Shown: positions 7,273 to 15,016 of the stretch, piece by piece
Layout: each line of letters starts with the position of its first letter
Numbering within the stretch: the first letter of the stretch is position 1
Source: an uncultured Coriobacteriaceae bacterium
GTDB taxonomy: Bacteria > Actinomycetota > Coriobacteriia > Coriobacteriales > Eggerthellaceae
Assembly: GCA_900539675.1 (NCBI GenBank)
Contig: UQDJ01000026.1
Span: 1-24,532 of the forward strand
Length of the DNA stretch: 24,532 bases
Reading direction: 5' to 3'
Notes under the pieces: generated by a model
Seen by the model: the letters and a program-made list of their open reading frames with translations, nothing else
Told to the model about the DNA's origin: nothing
Databases searched by the model: none
Program-made: the position numbers and the translations under genes

Positions 7273-8067
7273 GTGCCAGATCAACAACATCAAAATAGTC
7301 CTGGGCCAACGCCCCCACCAGCATCTTCCCGTACAGTGGTGGATGATGAAGAACTTAAGCGCATGATGAAGGCAAACAAACCGAGTTTCATGCAGAAATA
7401 TGGATCAAGTCTGATCACGTTTATTTTAATCGGGATCAATGTGGTTATCTTTCTCATTGAGATGGCGCTTTCGGGTGGAACGCAAATTTCAACACGTGTG
7501 TTACTTGATATGGGTGCCATGTTTGCGCCGGTAATCACTTCGCCAGTAGATATGTACCGCTTCGTAACGCCGATGTTTCTGCATCTAGATCTTATGCACC
7601 TGCTATTCAATATGGTGGCGCTTTATAGTGCTGGTGTAATGTTGGAATATCTGTTGGGCCGATGGAATTTCTTGCTGCTATATTTCATCGCTGGTATTAG
7701 TGGCAATGTGGTTACCTATGCTGCCGATATTCTAACTGGTTCATTTGGTCTATCGGCTGGTGCATCGACAAGCATTTTTGGTCTGTTTGTAGCGGTTGCT
7801 TTGTTAGGAATCTTATCGAAGCGTAATCGTGCATTTTTGGCGCAATACAGCAAGGGCATGCTCGCGGTAATTGGCATCAATATTTTATACACCTTACTCA
7901 CGCCTGGCATATCGGTAACCGGTCATGTAGGTGGTGCCTTGGGTGGTTTGATTGGCATGTTTATGGTACCCAGCAAAAACTTACGCGTACCTTTGGTAGT
8001 GCGCATTATAGTTTCGGTTTGCTGGGTTATTTTGGTGGGTTACTTTATGACCATGATGATCAGATAA
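7273..8067 (+). CDS. Rhomboid family intramembrane serine protease
   Basis: A 264-residue polytopic membrane protein. A proline-rich cytosolic N-terminus (about 1-43) is followed by about seven hydrophobic segments. Catalytic features in order are H104/H109/N113 in MFLHLDLMHLLFN (helix 2 motif, with oxyanion-stabilising His and Asn), S165 in GLSAGASTSIFG (nucleophile in the GxS motif) and H218 in GHVGGALGG (general base). The R in the L1 loop region is less clear. Rhomboids cleave transmembrane segments of other membrane proteins; the substrate is unknown. The GTG start at 7273 is chosen because GAAGGG lies six bases before it. An upstream in-frame GTG at 7258 has no ribosome-binding site. 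The last eight bases overlap the 3' end of the converging helicase-like gene. Confidence 0.92.
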   Translation: MPDQQHQNSPGPTPPPASSRTVVDDEELKRMMKANKPSFMQKYGSSLITFILIGINVVIFLIEMALSGGTQISTRVLLDMGAMFAPVITSPVDMYRFVTPMFLHLDLMHLLFNMVALYSAGVMLEYLLGRWNFLLLYFIAGISGNVVTYAADILTGSFGLSAGASTSIFGLFVAVALLGILSKRNRAFLAQYSKGMLAVIGINILYTLLTPGISVTGHVGGALGGLIGMFMVPSKNLRVPLVVRIIVSVCWVILVGYFMTMMIR

Positions 8068-10243
8068 GGGCGCCTTTCAGCAATGGAGTAAATTGCCTGC
8101 GTGCTAGCAGGTGTACTTCCTTGGTGGCACGAGAGATAGCGCTATACAGGCAGTGTTTAGCTTGAATATCGCATGGATAGGTTTCACCGTCAGCATCTGG
8201 AATGATAACGCGATCAAACTCTAGACCTTTAGCCAACAGAAGTGGAATTAATGCGACGCCATGTTCAGGCAGAGTTGAGCCCTCAGCAACAAACGTCAGC
8301 TGATCGTGGGGAACAACTTCTTGAAGAATGGGCCACAGATGTCCTGCTTCTTCGGCGCTTCGTGTTATGACAGCGGTAATCCCTTCAGTGTTTTTGACAC
8401 CCTTGATGAGACTTGAAAGTTGATCCTTTAATTCATCATTGGTGGCATAGGTGACAAACGAAGGTTTGGTATCGTCACGCTGAACTGATTGAATGCGCAT
8501 GGCATTATCACTGGTTGCTAGTGTTGCGAAAAGTTCGGTAATCGCCGGAGTTGAACGATAGCTGGTAAGCAGCTGACACTCAGCGATGCTGCCGCGATGC
8601 TCTTCAAATACCGCTTTTACTTCATCAAAGGTAGATGAATGTGGCGTAATAGCCTGATTCTCGTCGCCGAGCAACAGGAAGTGAGCATGTTTATAGTAAC
8701 GTGCCATAACAGCTAATTGAGCTGGGGAATAGTCCTGCACCTCATCGATCATAACGTAGCGAGCATCTTCATTGGAAAGGCCGGTGCAAGCAATCTTGAG
8801 GTAGAGCCATTCCAGAAACGATAAGTCATCAATGCCGAGCAAGCGCTTGGCAATGCGGTCAACGCGAACCCAGTGATCCAGGGCGATGGTGGTAATGGCT
8901 TGGCCAAATTGTTTCTTTAGGTAGCGCAAGGTGTATTCCTTGGCATGTTGCTCATCATCCATCATGGCAGGTTCGCCAAACAACGCCAGCTGCTGGTTGT
9001 AGGTGAGTGCTGAAACCTCATCCTGGAAACGTTCGGTACCAGCCATCTGGCCCAAACGAGAAGCGAAGCGCTCTTCCAGTTCTTCGCGCATTAGAGTGAT
9101 GAGGCGCGGACCAGCAGGAATATGAGAGAACTTGGAAGCAATGCGGTAGATTTGCTGAGCAGAAATAAGCGTTTCACCACGATATTTCAAATCACGGAAA
9201 TCCTTTTCGGTAAAGGTGAGGTTTTCCATGGCTGCATCAATGTTGTGGAGCGTGTCGGTGCTGGCATGAAAACGGTCGAATACACGGCCTTCCGGAATTA
9301 ACTGAGCAGCAAATTCTGCCCATGTCAAAATATGTGGATTCTTTTCTCCCATGTCGGGCAGAACATTATCGATATATGAACGAAATACCGGATTGGGGGT
9401 TATCAGATACACATCATTCGGATTAAGTGTTTCGCGATGTTGGTAGAACAAATATGCAATACGTTGTAGCAGTACCGATGTTTTTCCACTGCCAGCTATG
9501 CCATTGACTAACAGGGCGGGAACATCATCATGACGGATGACTGTGTTCTGTTCCTTTTGAATAGTGGTGGTAATGGCATTCATGTGACTGGTGCGCTGAC
9601 GCGAAAGGGATTTTAGCAACAATTCGTCTTGAATAGCCACCGTCGTATCAAAATAGGCGTTGAGCGTATCTTGAGTGATATCGAACTGACGGCGCAATTT
9701 CAAATCCACATTGATGGTACGACCGTTTGCTTTGTAGGACGTTGCCCCATTTGATTGGTTGTAATAGACCTCTGCTACAGGGCTGCGCCAGTCAACCACC
9801 AGACGATGGTAGGATTCGTCAGAAATGCCGGCGTTGCCCAAATAGATCTCTTTAGGTTCGGCGTCGGGCTTAAATTGAAGTACAACCTTAGCAAAGTAGG
9901 GCTGTGGTTTTAACAAGAGGATACTTGCCATGGTTTGTGCGTCGGCATCTTGCATTTGGTTATATGCATCAATGACGCTATTCATATTGGCGTATTCTAC
10001 GTAGGTTTCTTGGGCTTCACCTTCACTGGCAAAGTTTGATGCCACTTCATCGGCAGAGTTGCGCTTGTAGAGCTCTGCAGCAAGAGCTGTTTCTTCCATT
10101 CGCTCGGAGATATGCTCTTCCATATCCAGAAGGGTTTGGTAGGTACGAGATAGATGATCCTGCTCAGCTACGAATACGGGATCATTCATCTGATCTGCGT
10201 CTGTCGTTGGTGCTTCGTTGGCCTTGATAGTGTCATCAGTCAT
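8060..10243 (-). CDS. helD: HelD-like UvrD/Rep-family ATPase (RNA polymerase recycling factor)
   Basis: A 727-residue superfamily 1 NTPase. The N-terminal helical region (about 27-60, EQDHLSRTYQTLLDMEEHI) is followed by a segment with LGNAGISDESYHRLVVDWRS, typical of HelD. Walker A is GIAGSGKT at 248-255, Walker B is VMIDEVQDYS near 497-505, and the late helicase motifs occur in SYRSTPAITELF and GLEFDRVIIPDAD with SAISRATKEVHLL near the C-terminus. In Gram-positive bacteria HelD pulls stalled or post-termination RNA polymerase off DNA using ATP. The start at 10243 has AAAGGA about nine bases upstream; the frame is open to 10294 without a better signal. HelD fits better than UvrD, PcrA or Rep because the protein is short and has the HelD-specific N-terminal arm, but no biochemical proof can be read from sequence. 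Confidence 0.82.
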   Translation of the reverse strand: MTDDTIKANEAPTTDADQMNDPVFVAEQDHLSRTYQTLLDMEEHISERMEETALAAELYKRNSADEVASNFASEGEAQETYVEYANMNSVIDAYNQMQDADAQTMASILLLKPQPYFAKVVLQFKPDAEPKEIYLGNAGISDESYHRLVVDWRSPVAEVYYNQSNGATSYKANGRTINVDLKLRRQFDITQDTLNAYFDTTVAIQDELLLKSLSRQRTSHMNAITTTIQKEQNTVIRHDDVPALLVNGIAGSGKTSVLLQRIAYLFYQHRETLNPNDVYLITPNPVFRSYIDNVLPDMGEKNPHILTWAEFAAQLIPEGRVFDRFHASTDTLHNIDAAMENLTFTEKDFRDLKYRGETLISAQQIYRIASKFSHIPAGPRLITLMREELEERFASRLGQMAGTERFQDEVSALTYNQQLALFGEPAMMDDEQHAKEYTLRYLKKQFGQAITTIALDHWVRVDRIAKRLLGIDDLSFLEWLYLKIACTGLSNEDARYVMIDEVQDYSPAQLAVMARYYKHAHFLLLGDENQAITPHSSTFDEVKAVFEEHRGSIAECQLLTSYRSTPAITELFATLATSDNAMRIQSVQRDDTKPSFVTYATNDELKDQLSSLIKGVKNTEGITAVITRSAEEAGHLWPILQEVVPHDQLTFVAEGSTLPEHGVALIPLLLAKGLEFDRVIIPDADGETYPCDIQAKHCLYSAISRATKEVHLLARRQFTPLLKGALI

Positions 10244-10333
10244 GGACGTATCCTTTCGTTCTGGCGGGTTCATATCATAGCGGTTTACGTCCAAAAATGA
10301 GCCTCATGCTTTGAAATACGCCATTACCACAAA

Positions 10334-10373
10334 CAGGGACTGAAGCGCGGATGTAAGTCCGGTTCAGTCCCTG
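10334..10373 (-). terminator. Strong hairpin, possible terminator of the pxp/ycsG transcript
   Basis: CAGGGACTGAA (10334-10344) pairs perfectly with TTCAGTCCCTG (10363-10373). An inner four-base-pair stem, CGGA/TCCG, is enclosed. Read on the minus strand, the 3' arm is followed by only TTTGT, so the U-tract is weak. It lies about 190 bases past the ycsG-like stop, in the right orientation to end that operon. It could instead act as an RNA stability element. Confidence 0.45.
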
Positions 10374-10405
10374 CTAAGGTGAAGGACATAATTTGCAATC
10401 CTTGT

Positions 10406-10431
10406 AGAGAGACTGATGGCTTCAGTTCTCT
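10406..10431. other. Second hairpin with related arms
   Basis: AGAGA-g-ACTGA (10406-10416) and TCAGT-TCTCT (10422-10431) form a ten-base-pair stem with one bulged G and a TGGCT loop. No U-tract follows on either strand. The arms echo the ACTGA/TCAGT of the hairpin about 33 bases away. Confidence 0.5.
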
Positions 10432-10558
10432 GTTCGTGAGCTATAGCGGGTGAGATGTATCGAATGCGTTGTATAGCGTTAGGCAATTGAGCAGGTGTAG
10501 CGGTGGTGGGCTGTATGTGGTATTGCTGGCATTGGTGTTGGGCAACAATCGAAAAAGA

Positions 10559-11833
10559 TTATGAGCCAATCAACGCCATGAATGATGTAGCAAAACTACT
10601 CAGATTGCGATAGCAGATAAATAGCGTGATCAAAATGATGAGCACGCCCATTACATTTGCAAACCAATGATTACGATATTTTGTTAAGTGTTTACCGTTC
10701 GCAACAAACACTACGAAGAATGCGATAAACGGAAGCAGAATTGCGTTTGCTGCCTGAGCAACCAATATCAACTGCGTTGGTGAGCTGCCCAGAGCAATAG
10801 CCATAGCAACACCAGCAACAATAACAATCATCCAGATAACCTTGAACTTACCATCTTTCAAGGTTAAGCCCCAACCTAAAACGCCGTTGGTTGCATAGGC
10901 GGCAGAAAGGGAAGCGGTCAATACAGAAGAAAAGCCAGCTGCTAATAAACCTAAAGCGATAAGCCACAATGCCCACTCACCCAATATGGGCTGTAGCGCC
11001 AAGGCCATTTGAGCGCCATTGGTGACAGTAACGCCGGTACCGTAAATATTTGCCGAAGCGCATACCAAAATTGCCATGGAAATCAGGCCACCGACGCCGA
11101 TTGATACGATGGTATCAAAGCGCGCATCGCCAATTTCTTCAGGATGTTTAAATCGTTCACCAGCACCTGATGCATGAAGGAATAGGTTGTAGGGAACAAT
11201 TGTGGTGCCAATTAAGCCAATGCAGGTTAACAGGCCCTGGCTGTCGTTTGAGGGGAGTTTTGGGCTGAACAAACCAGCCAGTACCGCGCCCCAATCAGGT
11301 TGAGAAAGAATTGCCGTAACAAGAAAGACAACACCCATAAACACAACAATAGCGGTCAGAATTCTTTCAACAATTTTGTAGTTGCCAACCCATAAAATAC
11401 AGAATCCCAAAATACCGATTACAATGGCTGCAATCCACATGATCATGGTGTTGCTCTCCGAGGGAGCGCCCAGTGATTGAGTAATTGCTTGAATGCCTAA
11501 AATGCCACCAGTAACGTTGCCTGTTTCGTAGGCGATGTTTCCTATAAAGATAGCTATAAGTACCACGATAACTGCTATCCCTTTGAGGAGCTTATTCGGG
11601 ATACGATTTCTGATGTTTTCACCTAATCCCTGATGGGTAATGATGCCAATACGGGCAGCCATTTCCTGGAAGACGATAGTTGCAATGGTGGCAAAGAGGA
11701 GTGCCCACAGCATGGTGTAGCCATAACTTGCACCGGAAACCGTACAGGTGGTTACCGTACCAGGTCCAACAAACCCCGCTGCAACCAGGGCACCAGGACC
11801 AATGGTTTTGATCTTTTTTACTAAGGTTGTCAT
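10559..11833 (-). CDS. ycsG: NRAMP-fold carrier of the YcsG type (putative 5-oxoproline-linked transporter)
   Basis: A 424-residue membrane protein with about 11 hydrophobic segments and the NRAMP (SLC11) fold. In metal-transporting NRAMPs helix 1 carries DPGN and helix 6 carries MPH. Here they read GPGT (residues 23-26) and VPYN (213-216), so the Asp, Asn, Met and His that bind or relay metal and protons are all missing. B. subtilis YcsG, encoded in the ycsF-ycsG-ycsI-kip operon, is the closest known arrangement, which leads me to use that name. I infer a carrier for an organic substrate of the operon such as pyroglutamate, or possibly a different cation as in the Mg2+-type NRAMP relatives; manganese import is unlikely. 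The ATG start has AAAGGA seven bases upstream. It is the last gene of the block, 181 bases after pxpA. Confidence 0.78.
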   Translation of the reverse strand: MTTLVKKIKTIGPGALVAAGFVGPGTVTTCTVSGASYGYTMLWALLFATIATIVFQEMAARIGIITHQGLGENIRNRIPNKLLKGIAVIVVLIAIFIGNIAYETGNVTGGILGIQAITQSLGAPSESNTMIMWIAAIVIGILGFCILWVGNYKIVERILTAIVVFMGVVFLVTAILSQPDWGAVLAGLFSPKLPSNDSQGLLTCIGLIGTTIVPYNLFLHASGAGERFKHPEEIGDARFDTIVSIGVGGLISMAILVCASANIYGTGVTVTNGAQMALALQPILGEWALWLIALGLLAAGFSSVLTASLSAAYATNGVLGWGLTLKDGKFKVIWMIVIVAGVAMAIALGSSPTQLILVAQAANAILLPFIAFFVVFVANGKHLTKYRNHWFANVMGVLIILITLFICYRNLSSFATSFMALIGS

Positions 11834-11837
11834 TGCA

Positions 11838-11928
11838 GTTCCTTTCCAGATATGGAAACGAACAACTTACGGCCGCTTGTGGGATTTACGGAAAGTGGCA
11901 GTAAGTTGTTCTTCTGGATTGATGGAAC
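11838..11928 (-). promoter_or_regulatory. Long leader hairpin that can sequester the ycsG Shine-Dalgarno
   Basis: Read in the mRNA sense (minus strand), GAACAACTTAC (11911-11901) pairs perfectly with GTAAGTTGTTC (11870-11860). Inside it are GCCACTT/AAGCGGC with one mismatch. Outside it, TCCAG (11918-11914) pairs with CTGGA (11849-11845), and GTTCC (11928-11924) with GGAAC (11842-11838), which is part of the ycsG ribosome-binding site. A competing small hairpin, TTTCCA-TATC-TGGAAA (11858-11843), uses the same 3' bases. Two exclusive folds next to a start codon suggest translational control. Confidence 0.55.
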
Positions 11929-11980
11929 TAATTTTCGATGTACTTTGTTACACACTGGTTATCAGGGATTTTATGAAACA

Positions 11981-12015
11981 GAGTTGCAATAGTTTCAATA
12001 GAGTCGCAATAGTTT
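11981..12015. repeat. Two 20-base tandem repeats at the pxpA stop codon
   Basis: GAGTTGCAATAGTTT (11981-11995) and GAGTCGCAATAGTTT (12001-12015) differ by one base and repeat with a 20-base period; the five bases between units partly match as well. The second copy ends in the first base of the complemented pxpA stop codon (12015-12017). Confidence 0.75.
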
Positions 12016-12785
12016 TATCCCTGCTGAGTTGACATGACAGGTGTAATCTCTATGCCAGCTTCGGCAAGAGCGGCTCGCACACGTTTTACGTAAGCTAATG
12101 CTTCGGGAGTATCGCCATGGACGCAGATCGTTTCAGCCTTGATGGGGATCACTTTGCCTGAATAGGTGGTTACGGTGCCGGTTTGTATGGCAGCGATGGC
12201 GCGTTTGATGGCGAACGTATCATCATGAATTACTGCATCAGGAAGTTTGCGGCTGCGCAGCGTGCCGTCATCTTCATAGTTTCTATCCAAGAAGAATTCT
12301 TCTGCCGTGGTAAGACCGACACTTTTACCAGCCTTGATAAGTTTGCTTCCTGCCAATCCAACTAAAATGAGTTGAGGATCAAAGTCATAGACTGCCTGCG
12401 CTATGGCATTTGCCAGTTTTTCATCTTGAGCAGCAGTGTTGTAAAGCTGTCCGTGAGGTTTTACATGGTGAAGACGAGTACCTTCCGCTTTACAAAATCC
12501 CGCCAGAGCACCGATCTGAAACAGGACGAACGCATAGGTTTCATCGGCAGTGAGTGCCATGTTACGTCTGCCAAAGCCCTGTAAATCGGGATAGCCTGGA
12601 TGCGCACCTAGTGCAATGTTCGCTTTAGCGGCAAGATGCACGGTGTTACGCATTACCACCGGGTCTCCCGCATGTGATCCACAGGCAATATTGGCGCTGG
12701 ATATTAAAGGAATAATGTCTTTATCGCAACCGATGGTGTAATTGCCAAAGCTTTCGCCAAGATCACAGTTCAAATCGATAGACAT
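12015..12785 (-). CDS. pxpA: 5-oxoprolinase subunit A (LamB/YcsF family)
   Basis: A 256-residue LamB/YcsF protein, matching the family from its first residues: MSIDLNCDLGESFG, then SSANIACGSHAGDP at about 29-42 and ALGAHPGYPDLQGFGRR at about 58-74. HHVKPHGQLYN near 105-115 and the late motif ETICVHGDTPEA are also diagnostic. With PxpB and PxpC it forms the ATP-dependent prokaryotic 5-oxoprolinase that opens pyroglutamate to L-glutamate in the cytoplasm. The fold is a (beta/alpha) barrel related to polysaccharide deacetylases. The ATG start has AAAGGA six bases upstream. Here it is separated from pxpBC by accB, accC and ycsI, all on the same strand, and lies 51 bases after ycsI. Confidence 0.94.
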   Translation of the reverse strand: MSIDLNCDLGESFGNYTIGCDKDIIPLISSANIACGSHAGDPVVMRNTVHLAAKANIALGAHPGYPDLQGFGRRNMALTADETYAFVLFQIGALAGFCKAEGTRLHHVKPHGQLYNTAAQDEKLANAIAQAVYDFDPQLILVGLAGSKLIKAGKSVGLTTAEEFFLDRNYEDDGTLRSRKLPDAVIHDDTFAIKRAIAAIQTGTVTTYSGKVIPIKAETICVHGDTPEALAYVKRVRAALAEAGIEITPVMSTQQG

Positions 12786-12836
12786 AAGGTTCCTTTCCTT
12801 CTCTGAGAGGTGTTTCGTTGCCGTTGCTGTTTGATG

Positions 12837-13646
12837 TTATTGAATGCGCAGATCGATGTTTTTGGTGTCGGTTATCAGCATGCATCCCGGTGCATGGGTG
12901 ATGGCAAATTCTGGCTTGGAGTTCATAACGATGGATTGTGGGGTCACACCGCAAGCCCAAAATACAGGAACTTCACCTGGATGAATGTCGACGGGATCAC
13001 CAAAATCAGGCTTCGATAGGTCCTTTATGCCAATAACGGAGGGGTCACCGATGTGGATTGGTGCACCGTGGACTTTTGGAATAGCGCCTGAAATTTGAAC
13101 TGCTTTAACCACTTGGTTATAGGGAATAGGGCGCATGGATACTACCATCTTGCCCGACATTGAACCTGCTGGCACGCAGTCGATATTTGTCAGATACATT
13201 GATACATTACGGTGCATTGTGTTGTGGCGCATCTCAATGCCTGCTTCGATGAGATCACTTTCAAAACTGAACGAACATCCAATCACAAAGCTCACCAAGT
13301 CATCTCGCCAGTAGGAGCTCACATCGGTTAGTTCATCAACGAGTTCTCCTCTATGATATATGCGATAACGTGGAAAGTCGGTTGCAATGTCGCAGTCTGA
13401 TGCGCACTGTTTAGTTTGACGGGCGCCAATATCGGTCACCTCAATCAAAGGGCAGGGCTTGGGGTTGCGCTGAGCAAACAGCAAAAAGTCATAGGCGTCC
13501 TCTTTGGGCAGAACAATTAAATTTGCTTGGGCATACCCAGGGCACAACCCGCTGGTCGGATCAGTAAACTTACCTTCGCGTATAGCGTGGCGCACTTGAA
13601 CCGGCGTTGCGTTTTTGAGATCTGATAATGAGAGGATAGGTGACAT
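12837..13646 (-). CDS. ycsI: YcsI / D-glutamate cyclase-related protein (DUF1445)
   Basis: A 269-residue protein of the DUF1445 (YcsI) family, often labelled putative hydro-lyase. Family motifs in order: CPGYAQANLIVLPKEDAYDFLLFAQRNP (start about residue 34; only its key stretch is cited), FVIGCSFSFESDLIEAG near 121, VFWACGVTPQS near 229 and ITHAPGCMLITD near 250. The mammalian relative (D-glutamate cyclase, DGLUCY) interconverts D-glutamate and 5-oxo-D-proline, which fits placement among 5-oxoprolinase genes. I therefore infer a role in feeding or isomerising pyroglutamate, but the bacterial enzyme's activity is not shown by sequence. The start is two bases past the accC stop, with GGGAG inside the last accC codons as its ribosome-binding site, so translation is likely coupled. 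Confidence 0.88.
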   Translation of the reverse strand: MSPILSLSDLKNATPVQVRHAIREGKFTDPTSGLCPGYAQANLIVLPKEDAYDFLLFAQRNPKPCPLIEVTDIGARQTKQCASDCDIATDFPRYRIYHRGELVDELTDVSSYWRDDLVSFVIGCSFSFESDLIEAGIEMRHNTMHRNVSMYLTNIDCVPAGSMSGKMVVSMRPIPYNQVVKAVQISGAIPKVHGAPIHIGDPSVIGIKDLSKPDFGDPVDIHPGEVPVFWACGVTPQSIVMNSKPEFAITHAPGCMLITDTKNIDLRIQ

Positions 13647-13648
13647 AA

Positions 13649-15001
13649 TTACAGTTCTCCCTTCAGGAATTTCTCAATGAAGCCCGTGTTTACTTCGCGA
13701 CCTTCCTTGAAGGTTTCGTTATTCATAATGGCGTATTGGAAGTCCAAGTTGGTATGAATGCCTACGATGACCATTTCTTCTAAGGCGGCACTCATCTTCG
13801 CGATGGCTTCTTTGCGATCAACGCCGCGTACAATCAGTTTGGCAAACATGGAATCGTAAAATGGCGGAACAGTCGAACCATCAAAAGCTGCAGTATCAAT
13901 ACGAACACCATTGCCTCCCGGTAAATGCATCTGAGTGATGGTTCCCGGCGAGGGCATAAAGTTCTTTTCGGGCTGTTCAGCATTGATGCGACACTCTATT
14001 GCATGTCCTGAAAGACGGATGTCATCTTGAGATACGCTTAAGGGCTCACCTGCTGCAACACGGATCATTTCCCGAACCAAGTCGAAATTGGTCACCATTT
14101 CAGTTACGGGGTGTTCCACCTGGATGCGCGTGTTCATTTCCATGAAGTAGTAGTTGAATTCCTTGTCAACCAAAAACTCAATGGTGCCAGCACTTAGGTA
14201 CTCCACAGCTTTTGCAGCGCGCACGGCCGCTTCACCCATCTCTTTGCGAATATGCTCAGGCAAAAAGGGACAGGGACTTTCTTCTATCATCTTTTGGTGA
14301 TTGCGCTGAATGGAGCAGTCTCGTTCACCTAGGGAAATCACGTTGCCATAGGTATCACCAATGATCTGAACTTCAACGTGGCGAGGATCTATAACGGCCC
14401 GCTCCAGATACATGGTGTTATCTCCGAAAGCGTTAACACTTTCACGCTGAGCAATATTGAACATGTCGGTAAAATCATCTATCGATTCGCTGACACGCAT
14501 GCCTTTACCGCCCCCGCCTGAAGAGGCCTTAATCATGATGGGCCAACCAATTTGACGTGCCACGGGCAGTGCTTCTTCAGCTGAATGAACCGCGTCTTTG
14601 GTGCCGGGGACAACAGGGACACCCGCCTTCATCATGCTACGACGTGCCTGACTTTTATTGCCCATACGTTCGATGGTTTCTGGGGTGGGGCCAATGAATA
14701 CCAGTCCATTTTCGGCACACTGTTTTGCAAAGGTGCTCTTTTCGGAAAGAAATCCGTAGCCAGGATGGATAGCCTGACATCCGGTTCCTTTGGCCGCCTC
14801 AATGATTGCCGGAATATTTAAATAGCTTTCTCGTACGGCAGCTGGGCCAATACATACGCTTTCATCAGCCAGATAAACGTGCAAAGAATGTTTATCGGCT
14901 GTCGAGTAAATGGCAACTGTCTTTATGCCCATTGTGCGGCAAGCGCGAATAATGCGTACAGCAATTTCGCCTCTATTTGCGACGAGGATTTTGTCAAACA
15001 T
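13649..15001 (-). CDS. accC: Biotin carboxylase subunit (AccC-type)
   Basis: A 450-residue biotin carboxylase of normal length. It has the N-terminal domain (MFDKILVANRGEIAVRI), the ATP-grasp domain with the glycine-rich loop SGGGGKGMR at 161-169, K238 in NHQKMIEE, and the catalytic segment FMEMNTRIQVEHPVTE (E288, N290, R292, Q294, E296). The C-terminal domain ends at about 445. It carboxylates the biotin of a carrier protein using ATP and bicarbonate. Its neighbours are accB upstream (15-base gap, GAGG ribosome-binding site) and ycsI downstream (2-base gap). No accA or accD carboxyltransferase is in the window; PxpB/PxpC homologues are the only carboxyltransferase-like partners. It could still serve acetyl-CoA carboxylase if it is the only copy in the genome. 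Confidence 0.94.
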   Translation of the reverse strand: MFDKILVANRGEIAVRIIRACRTMGIKTVAIYSTADKHSLHVYLADESVCIGPAAVRESYLNIPAIIEAAKGTGCQAIHPGYGFLSEKSTFAKQCAENGLVFIGPTPETIERMGNKSQARRSMMKAGVPVVPGTKDAVHSAEEALPVARQIGWPIMIKASSGGGGKGMRVSESIDDFTDMFNIAQRESVNAFGDNTMYLERAVIDPRHVEVQIIGDTYGNVISLGERDCSIQRNHQKMIEESPCPFLPEHIRKEMGEAAVRAAKAVEYLSAGTIEFLVDKEFNYYFMEMNTRIQVEHPVTEMVTNFDLVREMIRVAAGEPLSVSQDDIRLSGHAIECRINAEQPEKNFMPSPGTITQMHLPGGNGVRIDTAAFDGSTVPPFYDSMFAKLIVRGVDRKEAIAKMSAALEEMVIVGIHTNLDFQYAIMNNETFKEGREVNTGFIEKFLKGEL

Positions 15002-15016
15002 GGCAAACGCCTCAAC

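Larger units (their letters stand above)
10244..10558. other. 315-base intergenic region between ycsG-like and helD genes
   Basis: No credible coding frame is present. The region holds two hairpins (10334-10373 and 10406-10431) that share the arm words GACTGA and TTCAGT. The segment nearest helD carries its ribosome-binding site. The part next to the ycsG-like stop (10435-10558) shows nothing I can assign. Confidence 0.6.

Noticed and set aside
10559..11833. Annotation as a manganese transporter (MntH)
   Set aside because: The overall fold matches NRAMP, but the DPGN and MPH ligand motifs are replaced by GPGT and VPYN, and the gene belongs to a 5-oxoproline operon.
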